DNA of 64,000 nucleotides from Rhynchopus sp. YZ270_cl-10 (GCA_964035575.1 OZ037897.1:62001-126000); one strand, 5' to 3'; shown: positions 45,037 to 54,758, counted from the stretch's first letter. The notes: generated from the letters alone by a model not told the origin. Numbers and translations: made by a program.

Positions 45037-46196
45037 TCGCCATGCTCTTCCCTATGGCAGTTGCCTCGAGACGGCACCCTTTGTCGCTTGGGAAGCTGCG
45101 CACGCAGTTCGCCTGCACCAGTTGAGACACCAACGCGTCGCACTTTGTGGACAGGATGCTGTCCAACTCCTCCTTCGGCATGTCGCTCGCGTAGTCGTAG
45201 AGCGGCGGGTTTTTGTGAACACGAATCCAAAAGAACGTAGTCCGCAGCCAATCAATGACAACCTCCCTCGAGGTGATCGTCAACAGCACCACCTCTGCGT
45301 TGATGTGCTCTATGGTGTGCGTATGCAGGCGCGACTCCACTGCCGCAGTCTTGCCGAGGAGGGCGTCGTACTTCGTCTTTTGGCTTCGTGTCGCCATGAC
45401 GAAGGCTGTGCCTTTATTGTCCAACCCTGCGCGACCGGCACGCCCTGCCATCTGCATGAGCATCGACATCGAGAGGGATTCGGTCTTGCCATTGTAGTAA
45501 TGTTCAGTGCCTTTGATGACGACGAGACGTGCTGGGAGGTTGACCCCCATGCACGAGGCATACCTTCCCCATGGTCGAGAATCAGCTGCGGGACCTTATA
45601 CGTCAAGGAACGTTCGAAGAGGAAAGGGTTGGTCCTCTCTGGGTACGACACGAAGGTGACTGAGAGCGGTACGGGGCGGTCCTCTGCTGGGAACGAGAAG
45701 ATGCAGTGCGGCGGGGCCGAGAGCCAGCAGCCTATGTCCTCCGGATTCGACAGTGTCGCAGACACTGCCATGAAGCGCAGCTGCGACGCCGGCAGCGTCG
45801 ACGAGAGTGGATGATGGGCGTGCGCGGACCTTATCGTCTTCATGCGCGACATCAACGCCTCTAGAACGGGCCCTCTGTCCTCACCCAGGAGATGCACCTC
45901 ATCCAGCAGCACCAAGCCTATGTCGCGGACACACGCCGTCACAACCTGCTCCCGCCACCTCCTCGTGGGGCGCGCTGCACAACGTCTGCGTCGCGCTGTC
46001 GAAGAAGAACAGACGAATGATCGCTAGCTCGAGAAGCACGGTCTTGCCGGACCCGGTCGGCGCGCTGACCACCGTGTTCTCATCACTCCCGAGGAGTGTG
46101 TCGACGCAGGCAGACTGCACCTTATTAAACTCCTTGAAAGGGAACAGCTGTGTCAACGCATCAGCGCCTTTCATGCATGAGGCAACGGATTTCATG
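45037..46196 (-). pseudogene. HFM1 helicase pseudogene with two internal deletions
   Basis: Matches the HFM1 gene from its start (46,196) through motifs I, DEVHLLGEDRG and QMAGRAGRAG to the winged-helix region, then stops at 45,037. About 205 bases matching 12,939-13,143 are missing at about 45,966, removing the segment before TTPEKFDS and breaking the frame. About 530 bases matching roughly 12,000-12,530 are missing at about 45,552, which removes the intron (with its MITE) and the LIFCHTRR motif. Elsewhere it is very close to the parent. The C-terminal half is absent, so it is not functional as a helicase. Confidence 0.9.
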
Positions 46197-46238
46197 GGCA
46201 GCAAGAGAGGGTGAGAGAAAGAGAGAGGGGGCAGTTTG

Positions 46239-46542
46239 GGGAGGTCTAGAGAATATGATCTGTGGTGTGGTGTGTGTGTGTGTGTAGGACGACCTTCAAT
46301 TTTGTTCAAAACTAATCCATAAAAAAGGAAGGGAGTAGGAAGGGTACCATTTTGTTGTAATACGTACGGGGGAAGAGAGAGGTAGGGAAACCAAAAAATG
46401 CAAAAATTTCCTGAATTTGTGTGTTTTTGTTGTGAGTTTCCGTGCGTCTTTCCCCTTCCATCCTTGCCGAAGCAAGTGGAGAAAAGTGAATCTATTGATA
46501 TGTTGCAAAGATTGATCATGTAATCATTCTCCTAGACCTCCC
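46239..46542. mobile_element. TIR element M in duplicated HFM1 upstream region, arm 2
   Basis: Same element as at 28,893-29,196, at the expected 17,346-base offset. Confidence 0.55.
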
Positions 46543-47211
46543 AAGACGCAGCAAAGCTGCTTAGCTAGCTACTAAAAGAGACCCAGGCAGAGTGCTGGGG
46601 TAAAAATAGAGGGAGACTCTGTTGAAATGTGTGGCAATGTGTTGGGAGAGGGGATTGGAGGGATTAAACAGAGAGAGGAAAAATTGGATTTAGGTGATTT
46701 TTTGTTGGAGTGTAGCTGCCTCATACAACAGTTTTCACTGCCCACTCTGTCACAGCTACCTGGAAATATTTGTTTTGGATGGCGTAAAGGCCCGTATAGG
46801 CCACACCCCATCCATTTTCTCCAGCCTTTACGCGCCTCTACGCGGGGTCAAAAACAGGTGGAGGACAGAAAAAACAAAGAAAAAAACTAAAGAAGGGCAG
46901 AGAAGAGGTCGTATCAAATACGGGGACACATATTGGAGGAAAAAAACGGAACGAAATAAAATTTGTAAGATGAATGTGTGCACACATACACATACACCTT
47001 ATTTAAAACAGCGGACTCATGTTTCAGTAAGGTTGGAGGAGAAGCTACAGGTTTGGATAAAGATCCAAAGAGGAGGACAGTAGTAGAGAGTACATCGGTT
47101 TGCGGGTTCGTTTTGCTTCTTAGAAACCACAAAAGACCCTACGTCGAGCACCTCTGCAGTGTTGAAGTTTCTCCTACATGACATCGCCTACTATGCTGTG
47201 CACTTCGTTTC
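46543..47211. other. Duplicated HFM1 upstream region and CR-like 3' flank, arm 2
   Basis: Same content as 29,197-29,865, including the GTTGAAAT motif, an ATGTGTGCACACAT palindrome near 46,971 and the CR-like 3' flank. No gene. Confidence 0.55.
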
Positions 47212-49835
47212 TTACTCTTGCGAAGATTGCCGCTTCCGCTTCCGCTTCCGTCTGCTAGATACACTGCTGTTTGGTTCCTCCTTTTGCTTACTGTGCAGCC
47301 ACAATGGTGCAAAAAAATTGAAGTACTCCTCAAAGCTAGTTGCGTCAACTACACCTATTATGCGATCCTTCAGAACCTCATCCTGCTTGCACCACTCAAC
47401 CCACTGCTCCGGAAAGGTAGCGATGGTGTGCCACAAGAAGATATCACTTTTGTCGTCTAGTTCCACAAAGATATCTCCGTGAGGAGCGCCAAGTGCGTTC
47501 AGGAATGCGGCGCCTTGGAGCGGGGTCTCTTCCTTGATATGACTCCTCGGTGAAGCTTTGCTCTTTATCTTCTGCTCTTGTTTTGTCCCCCGCGTTTCAG
47601 TCCGACCCGCTGCAAAACGGAGCGTGAGGGGGGTGTTCGTGAACATGCGATCGCTAGGCTCATTAAGCCACTGCACACCTTTGTGCAGGTCCACCACGTT
47701 CATTGATCCGGTGTCGTGCAGCTTAGAGAGGACACACCTAAACCACTGCACGAACGTTTCGAAGGAACTAGGGCTGTGCGTCTCCCAGAAGTTGTACTTC
47801 GCGAGCAGGCTTCCAGGTCGCCCTATGGAGTTGACAATAGCCCAGATGAGTGAAAGCCTGAGGTACGTCTTCCCCCCCTCCCTTTGAAGACTCATGAGGC
47901 CCATGGATAGGTGTGCTGCGAGGTCGGCGTCTTCGTTCACAGGCTTCTTAAGCAGCGCATATCTAAGCAGCATCGTTTGCTCCTCCACGCTGACAACAAT
48001 CCCGGTGTACCGAACCCTAATCTGATCACACACAGCGATGAGCAGCCCAGGATCGTCTCGGACCCTCTCAGGGTGATCTTTGGCGACGTCACAGAGCACC
48101 TCAACCGCACGTCCAAAACCTTTCACGATCTCGAATAAGTCGTCAGACACAGCCTTTGGAAGGGTCTCAGGTCTTGTGGTGACAGGGGGGAGTTGCAGGT
48201 AGCATGGGACCACGCTCGAGCCCTTCAATGCATCCACCGCTGTCTTCCGTGCAGTCATCGTGCATACGCTGAACACAAAGTACGGAGATGCCATTTGACA
48301 GGCCAGCATCACATCTCGCAGGAAAACACGTATCTCTTTGTTGCCCCCTGGGCATAGCTCATCATGCACCAAGTTGTGCACGCCGTCGACCATCAGCAGG
48401 CACACCACGTTATCCGGGTACTGCTCTTCCTTGCCGAAATGCTTGCACAGACCTTCCACAAGCTCGTCAAGAGTGAAGTCAGCTCTGTGTGTGTCGTTCC
48501 ACTGCCGAAAGGTACGGGACGTGTCAGTCGTAAAACCCAGCAGATGGTAACAAATCCGATCGAGCACAGCAGACATGTGCATGCTTTCGTATTCCGAGTT
48601 GTACGTTGGCCCGTTCTCGAAGGGCACGTTGAAGGTAAATACCATATTGCCCTTTGTTTTGTTCGCCAACATCTCTGGCACCATCATGAGAGCACGAGAC
48701 TTGCCCATGCCCAGACCTGCGCAGATTATTGGCTGTAGCAGAGCCTGCTTATCTCTTTCCTTGGCAGCAAACGCGGTGTAGTTCTTCTCGAAGACTTCAC
48801 ACAACCCGTTCTGCAGATCATCACGATTTTGGTATGTCCACGTCATGCCAGAAGTCTTCGCCAATTCGAATGGGTGCTGCAGACGTTGAGCCAGTAGCGG
48901 TTCAGCAAGGACATCCTTCACGGAGATTGCTTGCTTGCCTTGTTTAATCCGAATGTACTTGAGTTCCTCGCGAGCTTTCCACAGCCCCTCCTCAGCCTTC
49001 CGCAGTTCTTCGACAATTCCCTGTTTGTGTGGGAAAAGAATGTGCAAAACTACAAACAATAACATCAAAAACAAAGTTGCACCACACTGTGCATCTCCAC
49101 TGCCGACGTTGCAACCCCAACATGTTGTGAATGGGTGATGCCAGAAAGATGAAATAGAAACAGGTGTGCAAAGCAAGTAGACCACTCGACGTGCCTCCAA
49201 AAAAAGATCAGAAGTTCCCTACGCCACACAAACCACATGTCATGACTCAACTAGTGAGTGAATGGAAACTACAAAAATAAGGGTTATACCGTCTCCTCCT
49301 TGAGCTCGGTGATCATGGTGAGTACATCATTCGCGCTTGGTGGGACCTTTTTAAAACGATTCCGAGCATCGCCCAAGTCATCTGCTGTAAACTTCTCCTC
49401 CTGAAGACAAAGGTTTAAGATAGGAATTTGAGCCCTGCGCAGCTCCCACTCTGCCTGCACCTTCTCCCGCTTTGCCTGCCACATCTTTTCCTCTTTCAGC
49501 CACTTCTCCTTATCTGCCTGATCTGCCTGCACCTTCTCCTGATCTGCCTGCACCTTCTCCTTATCTGCCTGCACCTTCTCCTTATCTGCCTGCACCTTCT
49601 CCTTCTCTGCCTGCAGATCTGCCTGCATCTTCTCCTTCTCTGCCTGCAGATCTGCCTGCATCTTCTCCTTCTCTGCCTGCAGATCTGCCTGCATCTTCTC
49701 CTTCTCTGCCTGCAGCTTCTCCCTCTCTGCCTGCCAAAACTTCTCCTTCTCTGCCTGCCAAAACTTCTCCTTCTCTGCCTGCAGCTTCCTCAGAGCTTCT
49801 TGCGTTTCTGCAGCGTCATCCTCACCAGTCGACAT
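47212..49835 (-). CDS. CR-like coiled-coil plus P-loop NTPase protein, copy 4
   Basis: Exon 1 (49835-49290, 182 codons) and exon 2 (49020-47212) join across a 269-base intron identical in placement to copy 3, giving 784 residues. Exon 2 appears identical to copy 3 (Walker A GLGMGKS, Walker B LLMVDGVHN, short basic RRKRKRKRQSSQE tail). Exon 1 lacks 32 codons of the KEKVQAD/QADLQAEKEKM repeat tract but is otherwise the same, so coiled-coil length is the main coding difference between the two duplication arms. The frame is kept. Upstream, the family leader and distal region are complete apart from the palindromic MITE at 50,467. It may be an active copy or a recent duplicate without function; the sequence alone cannot tell. 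Confidence 0.7.
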
Positions 49836-50466
49836 ATTGAACCGAACAAAACAAAACGCACAAAAACAGGGGAAAACAAACGTTGCAGGGCAAGTGTTTG
49901 GGTATACGGGCGGGGGTTGGGTTTTGTATGAAGAGGAAGGGAAGGGGAAGAAAATAGAGACTGCGCAGTGGTGATGTGGTGTGCGAAATAGGCGAGGTGG
50001 CGGGACGTGAACAATGCGACTAACTCTTCTGTATTCAAAATACTTTTTTGGGTGCGGAGGGTGGGAACATTTTTTAAAAAGGTGTCAGTGTCTTATCCAG
50101 TGGTGTGGCGGACCCGACGATTTGGGACAGACACTGGAAAAAAAAATCCACCGTTCATTTTCTTTCAAAAAAAATACTCTGCTCTCTATCTTCTCCTGAA
50201 GAAGAAGGACCATACGATGAAAGGGATTTGAGAAGGTTTTTTGGTGGGTAAAAACGCGTAAATAAGGTTTTACGGTTTCACCTATAAGATGTCTTTTGGA
50301 GTTGTTGTTGTGTTTGGGTTCCCAAATTGCGCCGTATTTGTCTTCACAATATTGGGGGAAAATGATACAAGAACGGCTGCATGCAGACCATTTTAGGATG
50401 GCAGCTTTTTGCCCGTTGTTTTTTCTTTTCAGTATTTTTTTTTTTGAAAAAATTGATAATTTTGGC
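49836..50466 (-). promoter_or_regulatory. CR-like family leader and upstream region, copy 4
   Basis: The longest uninterrupted version: leader (49,836-50,035), GTGTCAGTGTCTTATCCAGT block, TCTTCTCCTGAAGAAGAAGG block, and the region up to TTTTGGC. It has the empty site for element G at about 50,257. Confidence 0.6.
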
Positions 50467-50988
50467 AAGCTTCATAGGTTTCGAACGCGCGTTCGAAAAT
50501 CGAAAACGCGCAAATCCAAAATCGGAAAACGCGCACATGAAAAAAAAAAAAAAAACGCGCAAAAAAAAAAAAAAAACGCGCGTTCGAAAAGCCGGACGCG
50601 CGTAAAAAAAAAAGGGCGTTTTTTTTTTTTTTTCAAACGCGCGTTCGAAAAAGTGGTTTTTTCGAACGCGCGTTTGAAAAACTGGACGCGCGTTCGAAAA
50701 AACCACTTTTTCGACGCGCGTTCGAAAAACCTCCCCACGTAAACATGAGGCTTCCACTTTTTCGAACGCGCGCTTTTTTTTTTCGTTTTTCAAACGCGCG
50801 TTTTTGTTCTCGTTTTTTCCGAACGCGCGTTTTTTTCCCGTTTTTCAAACGCGCGTTTTTTTTCGTTTTTTCTGAACGCGCGTTTTTTTTCTCGTTTTTT
50901 CCGAACGCGCGTTTTTTTTTCCGTTTTTCAAACGCGCACTCGAAAACGCCCAAAAAACGCGAACGCGCGTTCGAAACCTATGAAGCTT
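50467..50988. mobile_element. Palindrome-rich MITE in the CR-like upstream region
   Basis: About 520 bases bounded by AAGCTTCATAGGTTTCGAAC and its inverse. The inside is a run of about twenty CGAACGCGCGTTCG-type palindromes separated by A- or T-runs. The paralogous site at 25,443-25,457 (GGCAAGCTCAGACAC) is empty, which shows it is an insertion. AGCT lies at the joint. Confidence 0.8.
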
Positions 50989-51125
50989 AGACACAAAAAA
51001 AAAAAAAGACTGTGCGCTGTGTGTACCACACAATGTCAAAAGACCTGCCAAAATTTTGTTTTCGAGAATATCAAACACAACAACAATATCCAAATAGGGG
51101 AGGGGAGGTTAATGAAAACAAGGTA
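50989..51125. repeat. Distal CR-like upstream region, copy 4 (right part)
   Basis: Continues the match to 25,450-25,590 after the palindromic MITE. Confidence 0.65.
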
Positions 51126-51368
51126 GGGGATGGGAGGGGGAAGAAAAAGCCTTAAAATATGCACAATTCATACAAACACTGCCAGAAAGGGTTGCGCTCT
51201 CTTTACGAAGTTGACAAAAGCAACAACAACACGCGTTTTATTATTGTTGTTCAAGTGTCCGAAAGAGGGTAAATATCACCAATCATGACATGAAAAGATA
51301 TGAAACCAGATTTTGTTACCAAAGTCTCAAAAGTTTTTTTTTTTTTTTTTTGAACTCCGGCTGACCGC

Positions 51369-52044
51369 CAGGGTTTCCGCTTATCTTCATGGAAAATTTT
51401 TTTTTCCCAAAACCGTGAAGATATGAAGATATGTCCAAAAAGGGGTCAAAAAAATTTTTTCGCGCTCCGCGCGAAAAGGTCCGTCCATTTCAGGTAAATA
51501 CGTGATGACGTGGGATGGTAATGTACATCAAGAACCAAACCAACCCTTTTTCTCATGTTTTTTCTACGCCTGCCTTCTCTCAGTACAGGAAGAAACGGCG
51601 GTCATAATATCAAAACTTTTTGGCGAAGCCACGGTACGCAACATTTCAAAAATTGTGACTTAAAATCAACCATTTTTACAGACAACCTATGGTAGAGGGC
51701 TGTGGGATTCCGCTCATAAGTTTTGCGCCGCAGGCGCACGGTACGCTACTTTTCTTATTTTTGCCGATCCCTTATTCTCACTCTTTGTCAAATGGTGCAA
51801 AGATTGAGGGAATTGGGGGCACGGTCTGAAACTTTACCTCGCTATATCCTCTTCACAATGATACCAGGAAGGGGATAAGACGCGCTTCGCGCGCGCGCGA
51901 CGCCCTGCCTCCCCTTTTTTTCTGGTTTTTTTTTTTTTTTTTTTTTTTCTCATGAAGATATCTTCATGGGAAAAAACGGGAAAATCCCAGATTTTTTTTT
52001 TTTTTGAAGATTTTTTGGGTCATATCTTCATAGCGGAAACACTG
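51369..52044. mobile_element. hAT-like non-autonomous element, 676 bases
   Basis: Ends CAGGGTTTCCGCTTATCTTC and ATAGCGGAAACACTG (13-base inverse with one mismatch), flanked by the perfect 8-base duplication CTGACCGC (51,361-51,368 and 52,045-52,052). It carries ATGAAGATAT repeats near both ends and a nested GCGTACCGTG-type element. Confidence 0.85.
51622..51755. mobile_element. GCGTACCGTG-type short element, copy at 51.6 kb
   Basis: Runs from GGCGAAGCCACGGTACGCAA to GCGCACGGTACGCTAC, reverse orientation to the 23.5 kb copy. Nested in the hAT-like element. Confidence 0.6.
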
Positions 52045-52123
52045 CTGACCGCACACATGCCAGCCATCTGGATGAAAAGCACAAAAAAGAAAAATAATGT
52101 TAGACAGGTTTTGTAAAAAGAAA

Positions 52124-52157
52124 AGATGACCATCAGCCTCGCTGTGCTGGTTACCTG
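52124..52157 (+). ncRNA. AAGATGA stem-loop variant
   Basis: AAAGATGACCATCAGC, loop CTCGCTGT, GCTGGTTACCTG. It differs from the CTAAGC family in arm sequence but keeps the lead, the CTCG loop and arm pairing, which is covariation-like support for a folded RNA. Confidence 0.4.
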
Positions 52158-52590
52158 AAAAAAGTGTTTCAACATATGCAATCAATAATTTGATAGCATG
52201 AGGGATCAACAACAATGTTCCCTGAAAAAAAAGGAAAAAAGGGGGGTCAATTGGTAGTTTGGGACCACAAACCCGTAAAGAAAACCAAAGAAATTATGAT
52301 GAGATGCCTCCACTGAAAAGAAGACGTGTAAGATGAAATGTGCTCCTCGTCTCGCACACAATCTTACTTCAGAGCTAACTTCTTTGAAGAAGTCGTTCGT
52401 TTCCTCTCTGAGAGGGTCTCAACAAAAAAGCAGGGGAAAAAAAAAAGGGAAAACAATCGTTTTTTTCGTTCGGAAAGTCACTTTTAATTCTTTTTCAAAA
52501 GGGACATATGCGACCATTTGCACAGTCACATGACAGGGAAACAGAAGAAGGGGGGTTTTTGAACAAAAAAAACAAAACTGAAAAGTGAAC
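52158..52590. other. Spacer
   Basis: A/T-rich. It contains an AAGATGAAATGTGC / GCACACAATCTT stem-loop near 52,330-52,370. No gene supported. Confidence 0.4.
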
Positions 52591-52625
52591 AAGGTGACCC
52601 TAAGCCTCTCGTGCTTAGCCACCTT
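52591..52625 (+). ncRNA. CTAAGC stem-loop family, best copy
   Basis: AAGGTGACCCTAAGC, loop CTCTCGT, GCTTAGCCACCTT. The arms AAGGTG/CACCTT and CTAAGC/GCTTAG are perfect complements around small internal bulges. Followed by a T-run. The family has about ten members between 8.5 and 61 kb, all in plus orientation. Confidence 0.5.
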
Positions 52626-53444
52626 TTTAAAAAAAATGGAAGTGTGCGGAAGTGTCCTTCTCTCTGCGCATAATGTGCGGGAGAAGAGAAAAAAAAACAA
52701 CTTTACGAGGAATGTGCGCCGGGAAAAAAAACTAAAGGGCAGAGAAGAGGTCGTATCAATTATACGGGGACGTATCATCGTGAAAATCTTCGTGAAAAGA
52801 GGCTTCCGTCTGTGTGGTACTAAGGTGCGCTGGGTGGAGCTGTGTTAGCACAGTGTGAAACCCTTCGTGGGAGGTGATCTCAATTATACGGGGACACATT
52901 TTGGAAAAAAAAAACGGAATAAAATAAAAATTTGTAAGATGAATGTGTGCACACATACACATACACACCTTATTTAAAACAGTGGACTCATGTGTCATCG
53001 AGGTTAGAGCAGAAAACTGCAGGTTTGGATAAAGACCCAAAGAGGAGGACAGTAGTAGACATATTTCTTCTTCTTTTTTTTTGTTGTTGCCTTTCCCATC
53101 GTATTTCAAGAAAGAACCTTAGAAAAGTGTTGCTTCTACAAGGGCACACTGGCCACACGCACGACTGATAGTATGGCAGTCTGCGGTGGTGGAGGTGGCG
53201 AGGTTCTTCTACTTCTACGACTGAGTATTGGTTTTTGTTTTTTTTGTTTTTTTGTTTTTGCGCAAAAATATTTCCACCTGATTTTTTACAAAATTGTGGA
53301 AATTGTTTTTGTGTTCGCGAGAACACAATACAAAAACAATTCCACAATTTTACTCCCGCGGATAGGACCAAAAAAAATCCACACCATTTGCAGGGTAAAA
53401 ACCAAAGTGGTATTTTGCACCAAAGAAAGAAAGAACAGTGTGTA
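52626..53444. other. Spacer with an AAGATGA palindrome and a long hairpin
   Basis: Contains the GGCAGAGAAGAGGTCGTATC block (52,738), an ATGTGTGCACACAT palindrome (52,940) and a hairpin at 53,286-53,370 (AAAATTGTGGAA with TTCCACAATTTT; GTTTTTGT with ACAAAAAC). No gene. Confidence 0.5.
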
Positions 53445-53487
53445 AAGATGAACCTAAGCCTCATCGGCAGTCTGCTTAGTCACCTTT
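53445..53487 (+). ncRNA. CTAAGC stem-loop family, copy at 53.4 kb
   Basis: AAAGATGAACCTAAGC, longer loop CTCATCGGCAGTCT, GCTTAGTCACCTT, then T and A-runs. Confidence 0.45.
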
Positions 53488-53935
53488 AAAAAAAAGCAGT
53501 CATGAAAAGGTTCTCCATGACTACCCAAAAGACGTATTGATGTGGAGGAGGATGATGTGTGCAGTGTCTTTTTTTTCCTTTTTCGCTTTTTTCCGCGCGA
53601 AAACACCGAATAAAATTGTTTCATAATACATTCTTTTCTGACGAAAAAGACGGTATATGAAAACCGAATAAAAGAAAGAGCGTCAAATTTGTTTTTGCTA
53701 CATTTTTTTTGCCTACAAATGTTCTCTCATTTCACTGGGGGATTGGGAACTGAACCGAATACGAAACCTAAAAAAAAAGACAAAAAACAAATTATAAACC
53801 ACAAAAAATGGTTGATTTATTGTTCCAGATTTTTTTTTTCTTTGGTCCCTTGGAGAGCACCAACAAGAGAAGATATGCTACAAAGAGAGAGGCAGGTAGA
53901 GGTAGTATGCAACAAAGTGAAGTTATTAATGCAGG

Positions 53936-53990
53936 CACCTCCGACTGACCCACGTACGATGCCAGCCATCCAGATGAAAGCACAAGTACC
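53936..53990 (+). ncRNA. CCATCTGGATG conserved motif, copy 2
   Basis: GGCACCTCCGACTGACCCAC, GTACGATGCCAGCCATCCAG, ATGAAAGCACAA. The same order of blocks as at 57,007 and 58,668. Confidence 0.4.
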
Positions 53991-54092
53991 CTGCGGCCAA
54001 CAACAGAAGATGTAAAAAACAAAAACACTAACCAATCTTAACTCAACGAACTCGCAAGTTCGAAGAAATGGAGAAATCATCAGTCATGGCAC

Positions 54093-54205
54093 TGGCGAAG
54101 CCACGGTACGCAACATTTCTAAAAATTGCGATTAAAATTGCCTACTATGTCACGGGAAGGGTGTACTGCAATCTAGCGCCGCAGGCGCACGGTACGCTAC
54201 TTTTT
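54093..54205. mobile_element. GCGTACCGTG-type short element, copy at 54.1 kb
   Basis: GGCGAAGCCACGGTACGCAA to GCGCACGGTACGCTAC, same orientation as the 51.6 kb copy; 113 bases. Confidence 0.6.
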
Positions 54206-54274
54206 TTCTTTCGCCATGCTGCACGCTCCTTTTCCGGAAAAATAGAAAATTGTCTCCTACAAATAGGATTCTGT

Positions 54275-54323
54275 AGGGGGTAGGTGAGAGGTGGGGGCGG
54301 AGCCCCACCCCTCACCTACCCCA
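54275..54323. repeat. GC-rich palindrome
   Basis: GGGGTAGGTGAGAGGTGGGG and CCCCACCCCTCACCTACCCC form a near-perfect hairpin with a very short loop. Confidence 0.7.
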
Positions 54324-54483
54324 CCCCAGCCCCAATCCAAAACCCAAATTACCTAAGTATGGACACGTATGGATTCCACCTTTTCAAAAACAATTCACGT
54401 ATGGATTTCCATACGTTCCACATGTGGAGCGTAATCTCTGAGTGGGTCCAAAAAACGGCTTGGGGTCTAAGGGGTTAACAAAA

Positions 54484-54758
54484 ATTTAAAGTTTAAGGTG
54501 GACCTCTGCGAGCGTAGCGAGCGGAAAATTTTTAAGGTGTACTTCCGCGAGCGAAGCGAGCGGGAAAAAAATTGAAGGTGTACCTCCGCGAGCGTAGCGA
54601 GCGGAAAATTTTTTGAAGGTGTACCGCCGCGAGCGCAGCGAGCGGGAAAATATTTTAAGGTGTACCTCCGCGAGCGTAGCGAGCGGAAAATTTTTAAGGT
54701 GTACTTCCGCGAGCGAAGCGAGCGGAAAAAATTTTGAAGGTGTACATTAAACTTTAAA
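54484..54758. repeat. About 45-base tandem repeat flanked by inverted ends
   Basis: Six units of AAGGTGTACCTCCGCGAGCG followed by TAGCGAGCGGAAAATTTTT. The array is bounded by TTTAAAGTTTAA and TTAAACTTTAAA, so it may be a small TIR element filled by tandem repeats. Units abut with no unique spacers. Confidence 0.75.

Larger units (their letters stand above)
46038..50183. repeat. Segmental duplication, arm 2
   Basis: Partner of 28,692-32,932. Here the HFM1 piece continues into a longer HFM1 copy, which suggests that this arm keeps the older junction and that arm 1 was copied from it. Confidence 0.85.
51351..52083 (+). ncRNA. CCATCTGGATG conserved motif, copy split by an hAT-like element
   Basis: CTCCGGCTGACCGC (to 51,368) and CTGACCGCACACATGCCAGC then CATCTGGATGAAAAGC (52,045-52,083) become one family copy once the hAT-like element and one target duplication are set aside. 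Other copies are at 53,936-53,990, 57,007-57,072 and 58,668-58,722. Confidence 0.4.

Noticed and set aside
54484-54758. Possible CRISPR-like array
   Set aside because: The units abut with no unique spacers, and this is nuclear eukaryotic DNA.
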